The notes under the pieces are model-generated. The model did no database searches, had not been told where the DNA came from, and was given only the letters and a program-made list of their open reading frames with translations. Of a stretch of 64,000 nt of DNA, positions 56,694-64,000 are shown piece by piece. The DNA comes from Caldilineaceae bacterium SB0661_bin_34 (GTDB lineage: Bacteria; Chloroflexota; Anaerolineae; Caldilineales; Caldilineaceae): positions 1 to 64,000 of the forward strand of contig VXMJ01000073.1 of assembly GCA_009841145.1 (NCBI GenBank), read 5' to 3'. Numbering within the stretch: the stretch's first letter is position 1; the number at the start of each line of letters is the position of its first letter. Both the position numbers and the translations under genes were made by a program.

Positions 56694-57179
56694 CTATTGT
56701 GATCTGACAATCGATGCAATCCCGATCAAAGTCCTAATGAACAATGCTGTTGTCATTAACGCTGAAACAGACACAACCCAAAATACCCAATTTACCCATT
56801 CAATTGGTTGCTCAACAGTGTCAATCTGACGCGCCGCAAGGCAAACAACAGTGTTCATAAACAATAACCAGATAGTCGTTTTCAGCTGCGACCATATTAC
56901 GCTAGTGTGGTGTGACGAGGCCGTAATTGGCCGCATCTTTGGATTTGTCCACCAACTTGTGAGAATGGTCAAGTTGGTCAACACGATGCCAGTCATTGTA
57001 CCGGACATCACCGCTACGGTGGCGTAAATGTCCCTAGGTACCGTAACAACTTGGACCAACGGCCAATCGCAGATCGTGGGAATATGCCGCATGGCCGGGA
57101 TCAGAAGGCCGATTGCTATTCCAGAAACGACAGTTGTTGATGTTGGGTATTGCTGCCAGAAGTTGGTATTATGTACCAT
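56694..57179 (-). CDS. Four-helix membrane protein of an unknown two-gene locus
   Basis: A 161-aa inner-membrane protein with about four helices (VVSGIAIGLLIPA, VAVMSGTMTGIVLTNLTILT, TIWLLFMNTVVCLAA, WVFWVVSVSALMTTALFIRT). Its start ATG 57179 lies inside the end of the upstream gene (64-base overlap), implying coupled translation. I recognise no family. Small multi-helix membrane proteins overlapping a larger cytosolic gene are typical effectors in defence modules, but the sequence gives no direct function. The locus sits between hsdR and the sugar operon. Confidence 0.6.
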   Translation of the reverse strand: MVHNTNFWQQYPTSTTVVSGIAIGLLIPAMRHIPTICDWPLVQVVTVPRDIYATVAVMSGTMTGIVLTNLTILTSWWTNPKMRPITASSHHTSVIWSQLKTTIWLLFMNTVVCLAARQIDTVEQPIEWVNWVFWVVSVSALMTTALFIRTLIGIASIVRSQ

Positions 57180-58108
57180 TGTTCGTCCTCATTGTCAGTG
57201 CCAATGTATTTGAAAGTATCAGTAATCGCAGTGTTAATTTGCTCGTAAGCGTCTCTATAATCCAGCGAGCCGCTAGGAGGAGGATTTTTGCGAATCTCTT
57301 TTTGTACTGAGCTAACATCAAGCAGCAAATCCAATGTAAAACTGCGAGCAGAAGCTTCTGTCCGGCCCCTGATAGTGAACCTATCAGGTTCGGGATTCCC
57401 CACGCGAAGTGCGAACTCGGCCAAAGGTCTAAGAATCTTGGATTTGAATGATTCCAGTCCTGCGCGGTTAGGATGATATGTCACAGCTACTTTGAACGGA
57501 AACTCGCAGTCATCTGCAACGGCTTTGATTGCTTTTAGTGTAGGTAACCCCAAAATGTACGCATTGACATCGCGTGGCTTGAGCACTATTGTTGCGCGTG
57601 AAATCTCTGCCAAATCCATCACTTGAGATATAATATCTCCACGGGCAATAGGTTCGATCAGAATCGGTTGATCTAAGTTAGCTTTGGCATTGAGATATTG
57701 TGCCAGGCGTCTAGAGGTAGTTGTAGTGTCTTGCGTAGCAATTGCAAGAGTAAATGGTGGGAAAAATACACAGTGCCAAGTGTCTGCTAACCCGTGGTCT
57801 TCCTGTAATTGAAGAGGTGCAAGGAGTCCTTCTGATTCATCATCAGGGTAATCATCAATTCGGGTGGTGACAAATCTAAAGTTGGTCGTGTTAGCAGAGG
57901 GGTCAGTGATTGTAAATGACCGGGTAGCCCTCCTGGTCAAGTAGCGGTTGCCCTTCCCTGGGGGTACCTTTGTAGGTAATGCCTCGACTTCCATTAATAT
58001 TTGTGGAATGTTTGCCGGCCTATAAGTTTGGTCGTTGTTTTGTCCGTTGTGGACATGATAAAACCTGATGGTTCTGGTTACAGAGTCAACTGTTGCGGTG
58101 CTGTTCAT
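57116..58108 (-). CDS. Cytosolic protein paired with a membrane protein, unknown
   Basis: A 330-aa soluble protein from ATG 58108 (MNSTATVDSVTRTIRFYHVH); a start at 58171 is possible. Predicted alternating strands and helices: a beta-rich N-terminal half (RYLTRRATRSFTITDP, CVFFPPFTLAIATQD), then FKVAVTYHPNRAGLESFKSK and a helical C-terminus (DYRDAYEQINTAITDTFKYI). There are no catalytic motifs I can identify. The overall plan of a sensor-like protein followed by an overlapping membrane protein recalls several two-gene anti-phage systems. I cannot match it to a named one. Confidence 0.55.
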   Translation of the reverse strand: MNSTATVDSVTRTIRFYHVHNGQNNDQTYRPANIPQILMEVEALPTKVPPGKGNRYLTRRATRSFTITDPSANTTNFRFVTTRIDDYPDDESEGLLAPLQLQEDHGLADTWHCVFFPPFTLAIATQDTTTTSRRLAQYLNAKANLDQPILIEPIARGDIISQVMDLAEISRATIVLKPRDVNAYILGLPTLKAIKAVADDCEFPFKVAVTYHPNRAGLESFKSKILRPLAEFALRVGNPEPDRFTIRGRTEASARSFTLDLLLDVSSVQKEIRKNPPPSGSLDYRDAYEQINTAITDTFKYIGTDNEDEQWYIIPTSGSNTQHQQLSFLE

Positions 58109-58360
58109 ATGGCACGCTTTGGGGTTGAATGATGGGAAATTGTCTGGGTAGTGAAATGTTATTATTGGCAATTGTGTTCCCGGCGTAATTCAAGGTGGCC
58201 TATGAGCGATCAGAATTGCGTTTGGCGGGAAATCGATGATATGAGATGCGAACGGCAAAATTGTGTATGGCGTATCTTTGAAAAAATGGAGGAGTTGTAA
58301 TAGTGTGAGTTCAAATGGTGGAGTTGGGCAAAATTTGAACTTCGTCGGAGTCTGGTAGAT

Positions 58361-59623
58361 TCATTTCTGGAAAGTTGACTTGTCTAGCCAAACTTCGGTG
58401 TTCAGGTTGTTGGCATTGTTGCCCCCGATGCCGCCCAAGTTGTTGCCCCTGGTCCACATGACATAGGGTTCGGACACGCGGGCATGGTGATTGTTCGGCA
58501 GCCAGTCCTCCACCTGCGGCAGCCAACCCGATACCGCTTCGTTGACTTCGGTCAAAAGGTGGATTCGCGTGTCGTCCATGCGCCTCGGGTCGATGAAGGC
58601 CACATGCACTTCGTGGATGGGATCAAACCAGAGGGTCTCGGTCCTGTCCGGATTGGCGGCAAAGGCCAGGAACAGACGGTTGGAGGGATCGAAGACCATG
58701 TCCATGGCACAGCCTCCGCGCAGGTCGTAGGCAGCCAGCTCCCCACCCAGCAGGTGCCTGACAGGCCCCGTCTCGGTGAATTCGTACAGGTAGCCGGTGG
58801 GGTTGTCCGGGTGCACCACATGCACCCAGGGCCGCTCGTGACAGTCCAGAACCGCACTGTTGAGGCGCAGACCGCCCTGCGGGGACGAACTAAAGGCCTG
58901 CGCACTCTCCGCGGTCACCGGCTCCGTAACCGGAGATCCGTCCTCCTGCAGCCAAGTAGTCCCACCGTCACTGGATACCAGTCGCACTGCGGAGTAGGTC
59001 GTGCAGTCCGCGGCTGAGCCGGACGCCGCGTAGTGGAACTGCAGGAAGAGGTGCAGAACTCCGTCCTCGGTTGCCGCGAAGGAATGCATCCAGTTGCAGT
59101 AGCCGGGCTCCGGGTTTATCGCCAGTGTCACGGGTGGGCTCCATAGGCGGCCCCGGCGCATGTTTCGGTAGACCAGGATCCAGCGATCCGGTCTGGATTC
59201 GCGGCAGGCCAAGTGGAGAGTTCCATCTACATCGCTGACCATGGCCGGATAGGAAGCACGTTCACCCACCGGCTGGGGTGCCGACCAGGCGGCCGGATCC
59301 AGAAGGTCGAACGAGTCGGTCCAGCGGTGGACAAAGGCCCCGTGGTGGGCACCGGACATGAGATGCAGCCGCTGATCGGGATCCAGGGCCAACGCAGGTC
59401 CGCAATGGTTGTCGATTCCTTCTGCCAGACAGACGGAACCTCGGGACTGGCCGGTGGCCGGGTCGGCGGTGCCCAGCATGATGCGGGCTGGGCCGCCTTC
59501 CTGCTTCGGGCTGTCCAGCCAGCCCATCACCAGGTCGTCGCCGCGTCGCAGCAGCTTGCAGCTGGGGTCGTAGGCCGTGGCCCGGTCCGAACCGGTACGG
59601 GATAGGCAAACCGACAGCGTCAT
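58361..59623 (-). CDS. BNR-repeat protein
   Basis: A 420-aa predicted six-bladed beta-propeller of the BNR_4 type. It has recurrent blade motifs such as LALDPDQRLHLMSGAHHGAF, MVSDVDGTLHLACRE, LVSSDGGTTWLQEDG (Asp-box SxDGGxTW) and MVFDPSNRLFLAFA. No signal peptide is evident, so it may act in the cytoplasm or be exported by another route. Such proteins accompany pectin or ulvan polysaccharide-utilisation genes, sometimes as lyases or glycosidases. It overlaps the oxidoreductase start by 4 bases (ATGA), making it the last gene of a five-gene operon. Confidence 0.78.
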   Translation of the reverse strand: MTLSVCLSRTGSDRATAYDPSCKLLRRGDDLVMGWLDSPKQEGGPARIMLGTADPATGQSRGSVCLAEGIDNHCGPALALDPDQRLHLMSGAHHGAFVHRWTDSFDLLDPAAWSAPQPVGERASYPAMVSDVDGTLHLACRESRPDRWILVYRNMRRGRLWSPPVTLAINPEPGYCNWMHSFAATEDGVLHLFLQFHYAASGSAADCTTYSAVRLVSSDGGTTWLQEDGSPVTEPVTAESAQAFSSSPQGGLRLNSAVLDCHERPWVHVVHPDNPTGYLYEFTETGPVRHLLGGELAAYDLRGGCAMDMVFDPSNRLFLAFAANPDRTETLWFDPIHEVHVAFIDPRRMDDTRIHLLTEVNEAVSGWLPQVEDWLPNNHHARVSEPYVMWTRGNNLGGIGGNNANNLNTEVWLDKSTFQK

Positions 59624-60579
59624 TCCTCGCCTTCGATGGCGGCCACCAGTTCCATGGAGTGCACGGTGTCGCGGATATCGGTCAACGGCTGGGTGTTGCT
59701 GCGGATGCAGTCGACGAAGTGCCGGTGCATGTCCAGTGTGCCGTCATAGGCTGCGGAATCGGACTGCTCCACACCAGCCAGGTCCCAACCGTTCAGGTTG
59801 TCCCTTTGCCCGTCGTTGGTGAACAGTGCCAGCCGGGAGGGAATGTCAAAGTAGCATCCGACGGTGGCCGCATGGAGCTGACCCCCCAGGGTGCGGCCGC
59901 CTGAGGCCCGCGTGGCCTCGATGATCCCCGTGGCATCGTTGTCGAACCGGATCAGGGCTCCGTAGACGTTCCAGTGGGGACTGTCGAACTTGGACCGGTG
60001 GGCATGGACCTCGGCCGGTTCGCCGCCGGCCATGAAACGGACCATGTCCACGATGTGGCAGATGTCGTTCCAGAGAGTGGTCGTGAAGCCTCCGGCGGCT
60101 TCGCCCAGCAGCTGCTTGTGGAAGATTCCAACGGCCATTGACACCGGTCCGCCGGCCTGTGCGCGGGCCATGGACTCGCGGACCACGGCCGCGTACCTGC
60201 GCTGGAACCCGACCTGGACCCACACATTGTTGGCCACCGCCGCGTCCCGGATCTGCCGTACCTCGTCCACATTGGCACCGGGTGGTTTTTCAATGAAGAC
60301 GTGCTTGCCGGCGCGGATGCAGTCCAGGACCGGACCCAACGCCCACTGCTCGTTCATGACGCAGTAGACAACATCCGGGTTCGCGCTCTCCAGCATTTCC
60401 TTGTGGTGGGTGTACACCGAAGGGAATCCGTACTGCTCCACCACCATGTCGAGGCGTTCCTCGTCCAGTTCGCAGACGCTTTCCATGGTCACATCGTCCA
60501 GTCGGGCCACGTTCGGATAATGGGCACTGCGGCTGCGGGGACCGGCTCCGATGAAGGCCGCGCGAAGGGAGTTGGTCAT
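59620..60579 (-). CDS. Gfo/Idh/MocA-family sugar oxidoreductase
   Basis: A 319-aa NAD(P)-dependent oxidoreductase: N-terminal Rossmann AAFIGAGPRSRSAHYPNVAR, the substrate-lysine motif EKPPGANVDEVRQIRDAA, and a C-terminal alpha/beta domain with WNDICHIVDMVRFMAG. The family oxidises or epimerises sugars and inositols. ATG 60579; overlaps BNR by 4 bases and follows the isomerase by 35 bases, so it is operonic. The exact sugar is unknown. Confidence 0.88.
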   Translation of the reverse strand: MTNSLRAAFIGAGPRSRSAHYPNVARLDDVTMESVCELDEERLDMVVEQYGFPSVYTHHKEMLESANPDVVYCVMNEQWALGPVLDCIRAGKHVFIEKPPGANVDEVRQIRDAAVANNVWVQVGFQRRYAAVVRESMARAQAGGPVSMAVGIFHKQLLGEAAGGFTTTLWNDICHIVDMVRFMAGGEPAEVHAHRSKFDSPHWNVYGALIRFDNDATGIIEATRASGGRTLGGQLHAATVGCYFDIPSRLALFTNDGQRDNLNGWDLAGVEQSDSAAYDGTLDMHRHFVDCIRSNTQPLTDIRDTVHSMELVAAIEGEE

Positions 60580-60614
60580 GGGGTTGTCCTGCCTGGAAGT
60601 GGTTGGGAACGGGG

Positions 60615-61433
60615 TTAGTTGTCAGCCCGCAAGGCGTTGATGAAACGCACGTCGCAGGCGGCCAGGTCAATCACGGTGGGTACCGGTTCGCCGGCGTATT
60701 CGCTGTGGAAGCTGACCGGACCGGAGAAGTCCATGGCTTCGAGCGCCTCGACGGTGGTTTGCCAGTCGACCAGGCCTTCGCCCATGCGTACACAACGCGT
60801 GGCCGGCATGGCGCGGCCGTTGCGCTGGACCGTCGTGTGGACCAGGTCCTTGAAGGCGCAGACCCGGAGGTGGGACCGCATGATGTCCAGGGCCATGTCG
60901 ATGGGTTCGCCACAGATGGACAGATGGCCCGCGTCGGCGAAGAGTGCTACGTGCGCCGGATCGAATTTGCGTACGATTTGCATGGCCGCGCTGCCGTTGA
61001 GGCCCAGCGAGCGTCCGGAGTGGTTGTGAACCACGGCCGTCACGCCGTGGCGATTGGCAAGTTCGGCAAACCCCTGCAGCCAGTCGTCGACCCGGGCCAT
61101 GGTGTCCCAGTAGTGCTCTTCGGGAGACCAGTGCCAGTAACCCAGCTTGATGTATTGGACTCCGGCCGCGCCGCAGGCGGAGAACAGGTTCTCCGCGTCG
61201 GGGTTGTCGGGGGTCTGGAAGTTGGTCGGCGTCGTCACCAGCGGAATGTCCAGCCCGGCGTCCCGGAACCGGCGCATGGCATCGGGCAGGGCGGTTGCCG
61301 CGTTCTCCGGCGTGACCGGATAGCCGGGTCGCACGCAGAGGTCGGCTCCCTGGACCCCCACCCGTTGGAGGGTGGCAATGATTTCGTCCAGGTCCAGCCC
61401 CTCGAGGTGCTTGGTGAACATGATGTACTGCAT
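60615..61433 (-). CDS. Sugar phosphate isomerase/epimerase (TIM barrel)
   Basis: A 272-aa xylose-isomerase-like TIM-barrel protein. Metal-binding candidates are the His of VVHNHSG, Asp/His of LFADAGHLSICG and Glu of SFHSEYAGEP. The strand-loop pattern starts at MFTKHLEGLDLDEIIATLQR. Family members interconvert ketoses, hydroxypyruvate or 2-keto sugars. ATG 61433. It lies between the epimerase and the Gfo/Idh/MocA gene and so probably handles a sugar released by the polysaccharide enzymes. Confidence 0.85.
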   Translation of the reverse strand: MQYIMFTKHLEGLDLDEIIATLQRVGVQGADLCVRPGYPVTPENAATALPDAMRRFRDAGLDIPLVTTPTNFQTPDNPDAENLFSACGAAGVQYIKLGYWHWSPEEHYWDTMARVDDWLQGFAELANRHGVTAVVHNHSGRSLGLNGSAAMQIVRKFDPAHVALFADAGHLSICGEPIDMALDIMRSHLRVCAFKDLVHTTVQRNGRAMPATRCVRMGEGLVDWQTTVEALEAMDFSGPVSFHSEYAGEPVPTVIDLAACDVRFINALRADN

Positions 61434-61481
61434 GCTTGCTCTCCTGTGCAGTCGAACGCGACCGGTTGGGTAGGGCCTGGG

Positions 61482-62492
61482 CTATTCCCAGGTGTAGTCA
61501 ATCCAGCCTTCGTCCCGCACCCGCAGGGCGGACTCGAACATGGCTTCCACCGTGCCGCGGGGACGGTAGTTGATCAGGCGTTTGGCCTTGCCGATGGCAT
61601 GGTCGTACCGGTACCACACCGGAACCTGGACTTCCAGGGCCGTTTGGCCGGTGAGTTCCGCCAGCAGCGGCGCGGCATGGGTGTGGTAGAAGGGGGTTGG
61701 GGCTCCGCAGTTGAAGCTTTCGCCCACGGCGGCATCCTCCTCCACGGCGCAGACCAGCATGTGGGCGATGTCGCGGGCGTCGTTGGGCTGGTAGAGCCAG
61801 GAGCGGCCTTCGTCGTCCCGGACGCTGCAGGGCTGGTCGGGATAGGCTGCCTGCGCCTCCACGTCGTGCCACAGCTCGGTGCCGTCGGCCATATACAGCT
61901 CGCCGCGGGGGCTGGCCTGTCCGATCTTGAGAATCTGGACCGCGCGCTCGGCCGTGAATTGGCTGAGGATGGCCGTGCCGGATTGCACATGGCTGGGACG
62001 CACGATCACGGTGCGCAGGCCGGTGTAGTCGGCCGCCATGTTCACGAACTCCTCGCCGATCTGCTTGGACAGGGAGTACTCGCCGTCGGGATGGCGGGGA
62101 TGCTCCTCGTCGACCGGATGGTAGGCGCAGGCAAACTTCTCGCCGTTGTTCGGGAAGACGCCGGAGGAACTCACGTAGACCAGGCGTTCGAGCTGGTCGG
62201 CGCGTTCGCCGCAGACGCGGGCGATGAGGCGGTTGATCTGCAGGTTGTTGTCGAACTGCGGCCCAACGAAATTGGCGGTGTGCACGACCCGGTCTATGCC
62301 GTCAAGGGCGCTGTTGACGAAGGCTTCGTCGGTCAAGTCGCCCTTGGCCAGCTCGATGTCGAGGCCGTCCAGCCGGTCCAGGCACGGATCGTCCGGGAGC
62401 ACGGTGCCCCGCACTTCGTGATTGTGGTCGAGCAGCTGGCGCACCAGGCGACAGCCCACTTGGCCGGCCGCGCCGGCAACCAGGATTTTCAT
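61482..62492 (-). CDS. NAD-dependent epimerase/dehydratase
   Basis: A 336-aa extended SDR: MKILVAGAAGQVGCRLVRQL gives the GxxGxxG nucleotide site, SSSGVF the serine strand, and YSLSKQIGEEF the catalytic Tyr-x-x-x-Lys. Length is typical. ATG 62492, 39 bases after the lyase-like gene stops, so it is in the operon. It resembles the SDR at 37261-38145 in plan, with clear divergence. The substrate is inferred only as a sugar or sugar acid. Confidence 0.87.
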   Translation of the reverse strand: MKILVAGAAGQVGCRLVRQLLDHNHEVRGTVLPDDPCLDRLDGLDIELAKGDLTDEAFVNSALDGIDRVVHTANFVGPQFDNNLQINRLIARVCGERADQLERLVYVSSSGVFPNNGEKFACAYHPVDEEHPRHPDGEYSLSKQIGEEFVNMAADYTGLRTVIVRPSHVQSGTAILSQFTAERAVQILKIGQASPRGELYMADGTELWHDVEAQAAYPDQPCSVRDDEGRSWLYQPNDARDIAHMLVCAVEEDAAVGESFNCGAPTPFYHTHAAPLLAELTGQTALEVQVPVWYRYDHAIGKAKRLINYRPRGTVEAMFESALRVRDEGWIDYTWE

Positions 62493-62531
62493 GGCGTTCG
62501 GGATTTCCTGTGGGTTGTTGAGTCCGCGATT

Positions 62532-64000
62532 TTAGGCCGGCCGTTCCCGGGACGAAGACGACAGCACGGCATCTGCATAAGGGTACTGGTACCAGTCGAG
62601 GAGCCCTTCCTTGGCGGCGGCCGCGGCGAACAGAATGACGGACGAATAGGAATCGGCGAATGATCGCCCGCCGCCGGTGCCGGCCACCACGGCTCCGCCC
62701 GAATCCACGAACTTGGCCCCGTCCCGCCCGTTGACGGGATTGGCTGTCAGGGCGGCAAACTGCCGTGCCGCGATCTTCAGGTAGGTCCGGTCGCCGGTGA
62801 CATGGAAGGCGTGCGTGAGTGCTTCCAGGAAGTGGGGCGTAGGTGAGGTGCGGTTGAGGCTCGGCAGTTCCTTGTAGAAGGTGATGCCGTCGGGCCCCAG
62901 TGTGTGCTCCACCAGATCGTCCACCACCGACACAATGAGCCGATCCACCCGTTCATTGGCATCGATCAGGCGAAACCGGGCCAGGGAGTTGACGGTGATC
63001 GAGATCATGAACGGCACGCGCGGCATGGTGTGGCTGGTGTAGGGAGCCAGCAAGGCGCCGAATTCGTCGTGCCAGTCGAGGAACATGTGGGTCAGGCGCT
63101 CGGCTTCCGCCCGCCAGGGCTCGCCGCCGGTGGCCAGGTGCAGGCCTATCATGGCACGCAGCGCCCATCCGCCTTCGCGCACGGCCGCGGCACCGGGCGT
63201 GCGCATCCTGGGCAGTTCCATATGCCGCATGATGTTGCGGCCGATCGACTCGGCCGCCTCCAGGCCTTCCGCGCGGCCGGTCAGGCACCAGTAGTCGAGC
63301 AGGCCCTCGGTCCACTCGTGGGATGGAACTACCCCGCCTGTGCCGTGATGGGCCGTGTGGATCTTCAAGCCCCCGTCAATCAGGGGGTCGGGATGGTGGT
63401 GGCAGAAGTCGACATCCAGCCAGTGCCGGGCGCAGACGAGTGACGAGTCCAGGAGGTGCCGCTGCCCGGTCAGGCCGTGGAACAGCAGGCTCATGTGGGG
63501 ACGATCATATTCGTTGTTGACCCAAACCGACTCGCCGCGCCCGCGGCCCTGATTCGTGTAGCCGGAGTCCGGCGCGTCTCCGAAGTGCAGCATGCCCAGG
63601 GCGGCCGGACGCCCCTGGTGCAGGTCGTTGAAGCGGGACACGAGACGCCCCGGCACCTTCTCCGGGAAGAAGTCCAGACCCCAGGGATTGTGCTCCCGAT
63701 ACCAGCTGCGGGGCAGGGAGGGCACGTCGGGCAACTGGAACTGGAGGCTGCGGACGCTGAGCGTCTCCAAGTCCGCCGAGCCGTCATGGAACTGCAGCAG
63801 CAGACGGTGGGTCTTGCCCATGCCCTGCAGGATGCGGGCCGGCTCGGCCGAAGCGGGATAGAGATCGGCCCGAATGTCCTTGGTATCAGCGCGCAGGCGC
63901 TTGGGGTAGTGCTGATGGGCCTGGTAGTGGGAGATGGCCAGGCCGCAATCGTCGGTGCGCCAGTCGACCCAGAAGTCCCCGTAGAACGACTCCGAGAAGT
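62532..64000 (-). CDS. RGLX/YetA-like polysaccharide lyase family protein (5' end off window)
   Basis: The frame is open from the window's right edge (no start; first readable residues FSESFYGDFWVDWRTDDCGL) to 62532, about 489 aa visible. An ATG exists at 63821, but the frame continues upstream with sensible sequence (AISHYQAHQHYPKRLRADTK), so the gene is longer. GKTHRLLLQFHDG followed by a helical toroid region (MLHFGDAPDSGYTN, WTEGLLDYWCLTGRAEGLEA, LTHMFLDWHDEFGALL) resembles exo-rhamnogalacturonan lyase-type (PcRGLX/YetA) proteins. It would act first in the operon. Confidence in the family is moderate. Confidence 0.65.
   Translation of the reverse strand, partial: FSESFYGDFWVDWRTDDCGLAISHYQAHQHYPKRLRADTKDIRADLYPASAEPARILQGMGKTHRLLLQFHDGSADLETLSVRSLQFQLPDVPSLPRSWYREHNPWGLDFFPEKVPGRLVSRFNDLHQGRPAALGMLHFGDAPDSGYTNQGRGRGESVWVNNEYDRPHMSLLFHGLTGQRHLLDSSLVCARHWLDVDFCHHHPDPLIDGGLKIHTAHHGTGGVVPSHEWTEGLLDYWCLTGRAEGLEAAESIGRNIMRHMELPRMRTPGAAAVREGGWALRAMIGLHLATGGEPWRAEAERLTHMFLDWHDEFGALLAPYTSHTMPRVPFMISITVNSLARFRLIDANERVDRLIVSVVDDLVEHTLGPDGITFYKELPSLNRTSPTPHFLEALTHAFHVTGDRTYLKIAARQFAALTANPVNGRDGAKFVDSGGAVVAGTGGGRSFADSYSSVILFAAAAAKEGLLDWYQYPYADAVLSSSSRERPA

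Noticed and set aside
60603-62663. 686-aa plus-strand open frame
   Set aside because: Antisense to the isomerase and epimerase genes, both of which show conserved catalytic motifs; Gly/Val/His-rich shadow.

Overview
The window is GC-rich bacterial DNA with the style of an uncultivated Chloroflexota (Caldilinea/Anaerolineae-like, often sponge-associated). The evidence is the combination of Tat-exported sugar-binding lipoproteins with 'SRRNFL' signals, a Uma2-type nuclease, phytanoyl-CoA dioxygenase, Gfo/Idh/MocA and sugar-isomerase operons, many decayed insertion sequences and a dense defence repertoire. The lineage is an inference; there is no rRNA or other marker gene here.

Layout. (i) 0.2-3.3 kb: a GPH-type sugar symporter and a BMP-family lipoprotein, with a 3' scrap of a type III DNA methylase gene between them. 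(ii) 3.8-20 kb: a defence island full of dead insertion sequences. It holds a frameshifted DprA-like gene, a TIR-domain protein, a type III-like helicase/nuclease (7.8-10.9 kb), a DUF5343 + HEPN-like gene pair, a PLD-type nuclease, an N6-adenine methylase and a small basic ORF. (iii) 20-27.6 kb: a phytanoyl-CoA dioxygenase, two MalF/MalG-type permeases and two tandemly duplicated substrate-binding proteins, plus a Uma2 protein. (iv) 27.9-33.3 kb: an Opp/Dpp-type importer (binding protein and two permeases, no ATPase) followed by xylulokinase. (v) 33.4-40.9 kb: an AAA ATPase, an MrfA-like helicase carrying an HNH domain, an SDR, a PIN-domain gene pair and a GH16 lipoprotein with SH3 domains.

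(vi) 40.9-44.8 kb: a visibly AT-richer 3.85-kb block. I find it bounded by inverted repeats of about 28 bp and a perfect 8-bp target duplication (CATTCTGT), so it is a discrete mobile element. It carries small unknown genes, two tRNA-like sequences and a structured intergenic segment. (vii) 45-56.5 kb: three copies of a second IS family, each with its own target duplication, surround a type I restriction-modification locus. In that locus a HEPN gene sits between hsdM and hsdS, and its MNT nucleotidyltransferase partner is fused to the N-terminus of HsdS. hsdR follows after an IS insertion. (viii) 56.7-58.1 kb: an unknown two-gene locus (small membrane protein + 330-aa protein). (ix) 58.4-64 kb: a carbohydrate-catabolism operon (BNR protein, Gfo/Idh/MocA, sugar isomerase, epimerase, RGLX/YetA-like lyase running off the window).

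The strongest candidates for an undescribed system are the HsdM/HEPN/MNT-HsdS operon, which looks like a toxin-antitoxin pair welded to a type I restriction enzyme, and the 3.85-kb cargo element. The HNH-bearing MrfA-like helicase, the PIN pair and the membrane-protein pair come next.
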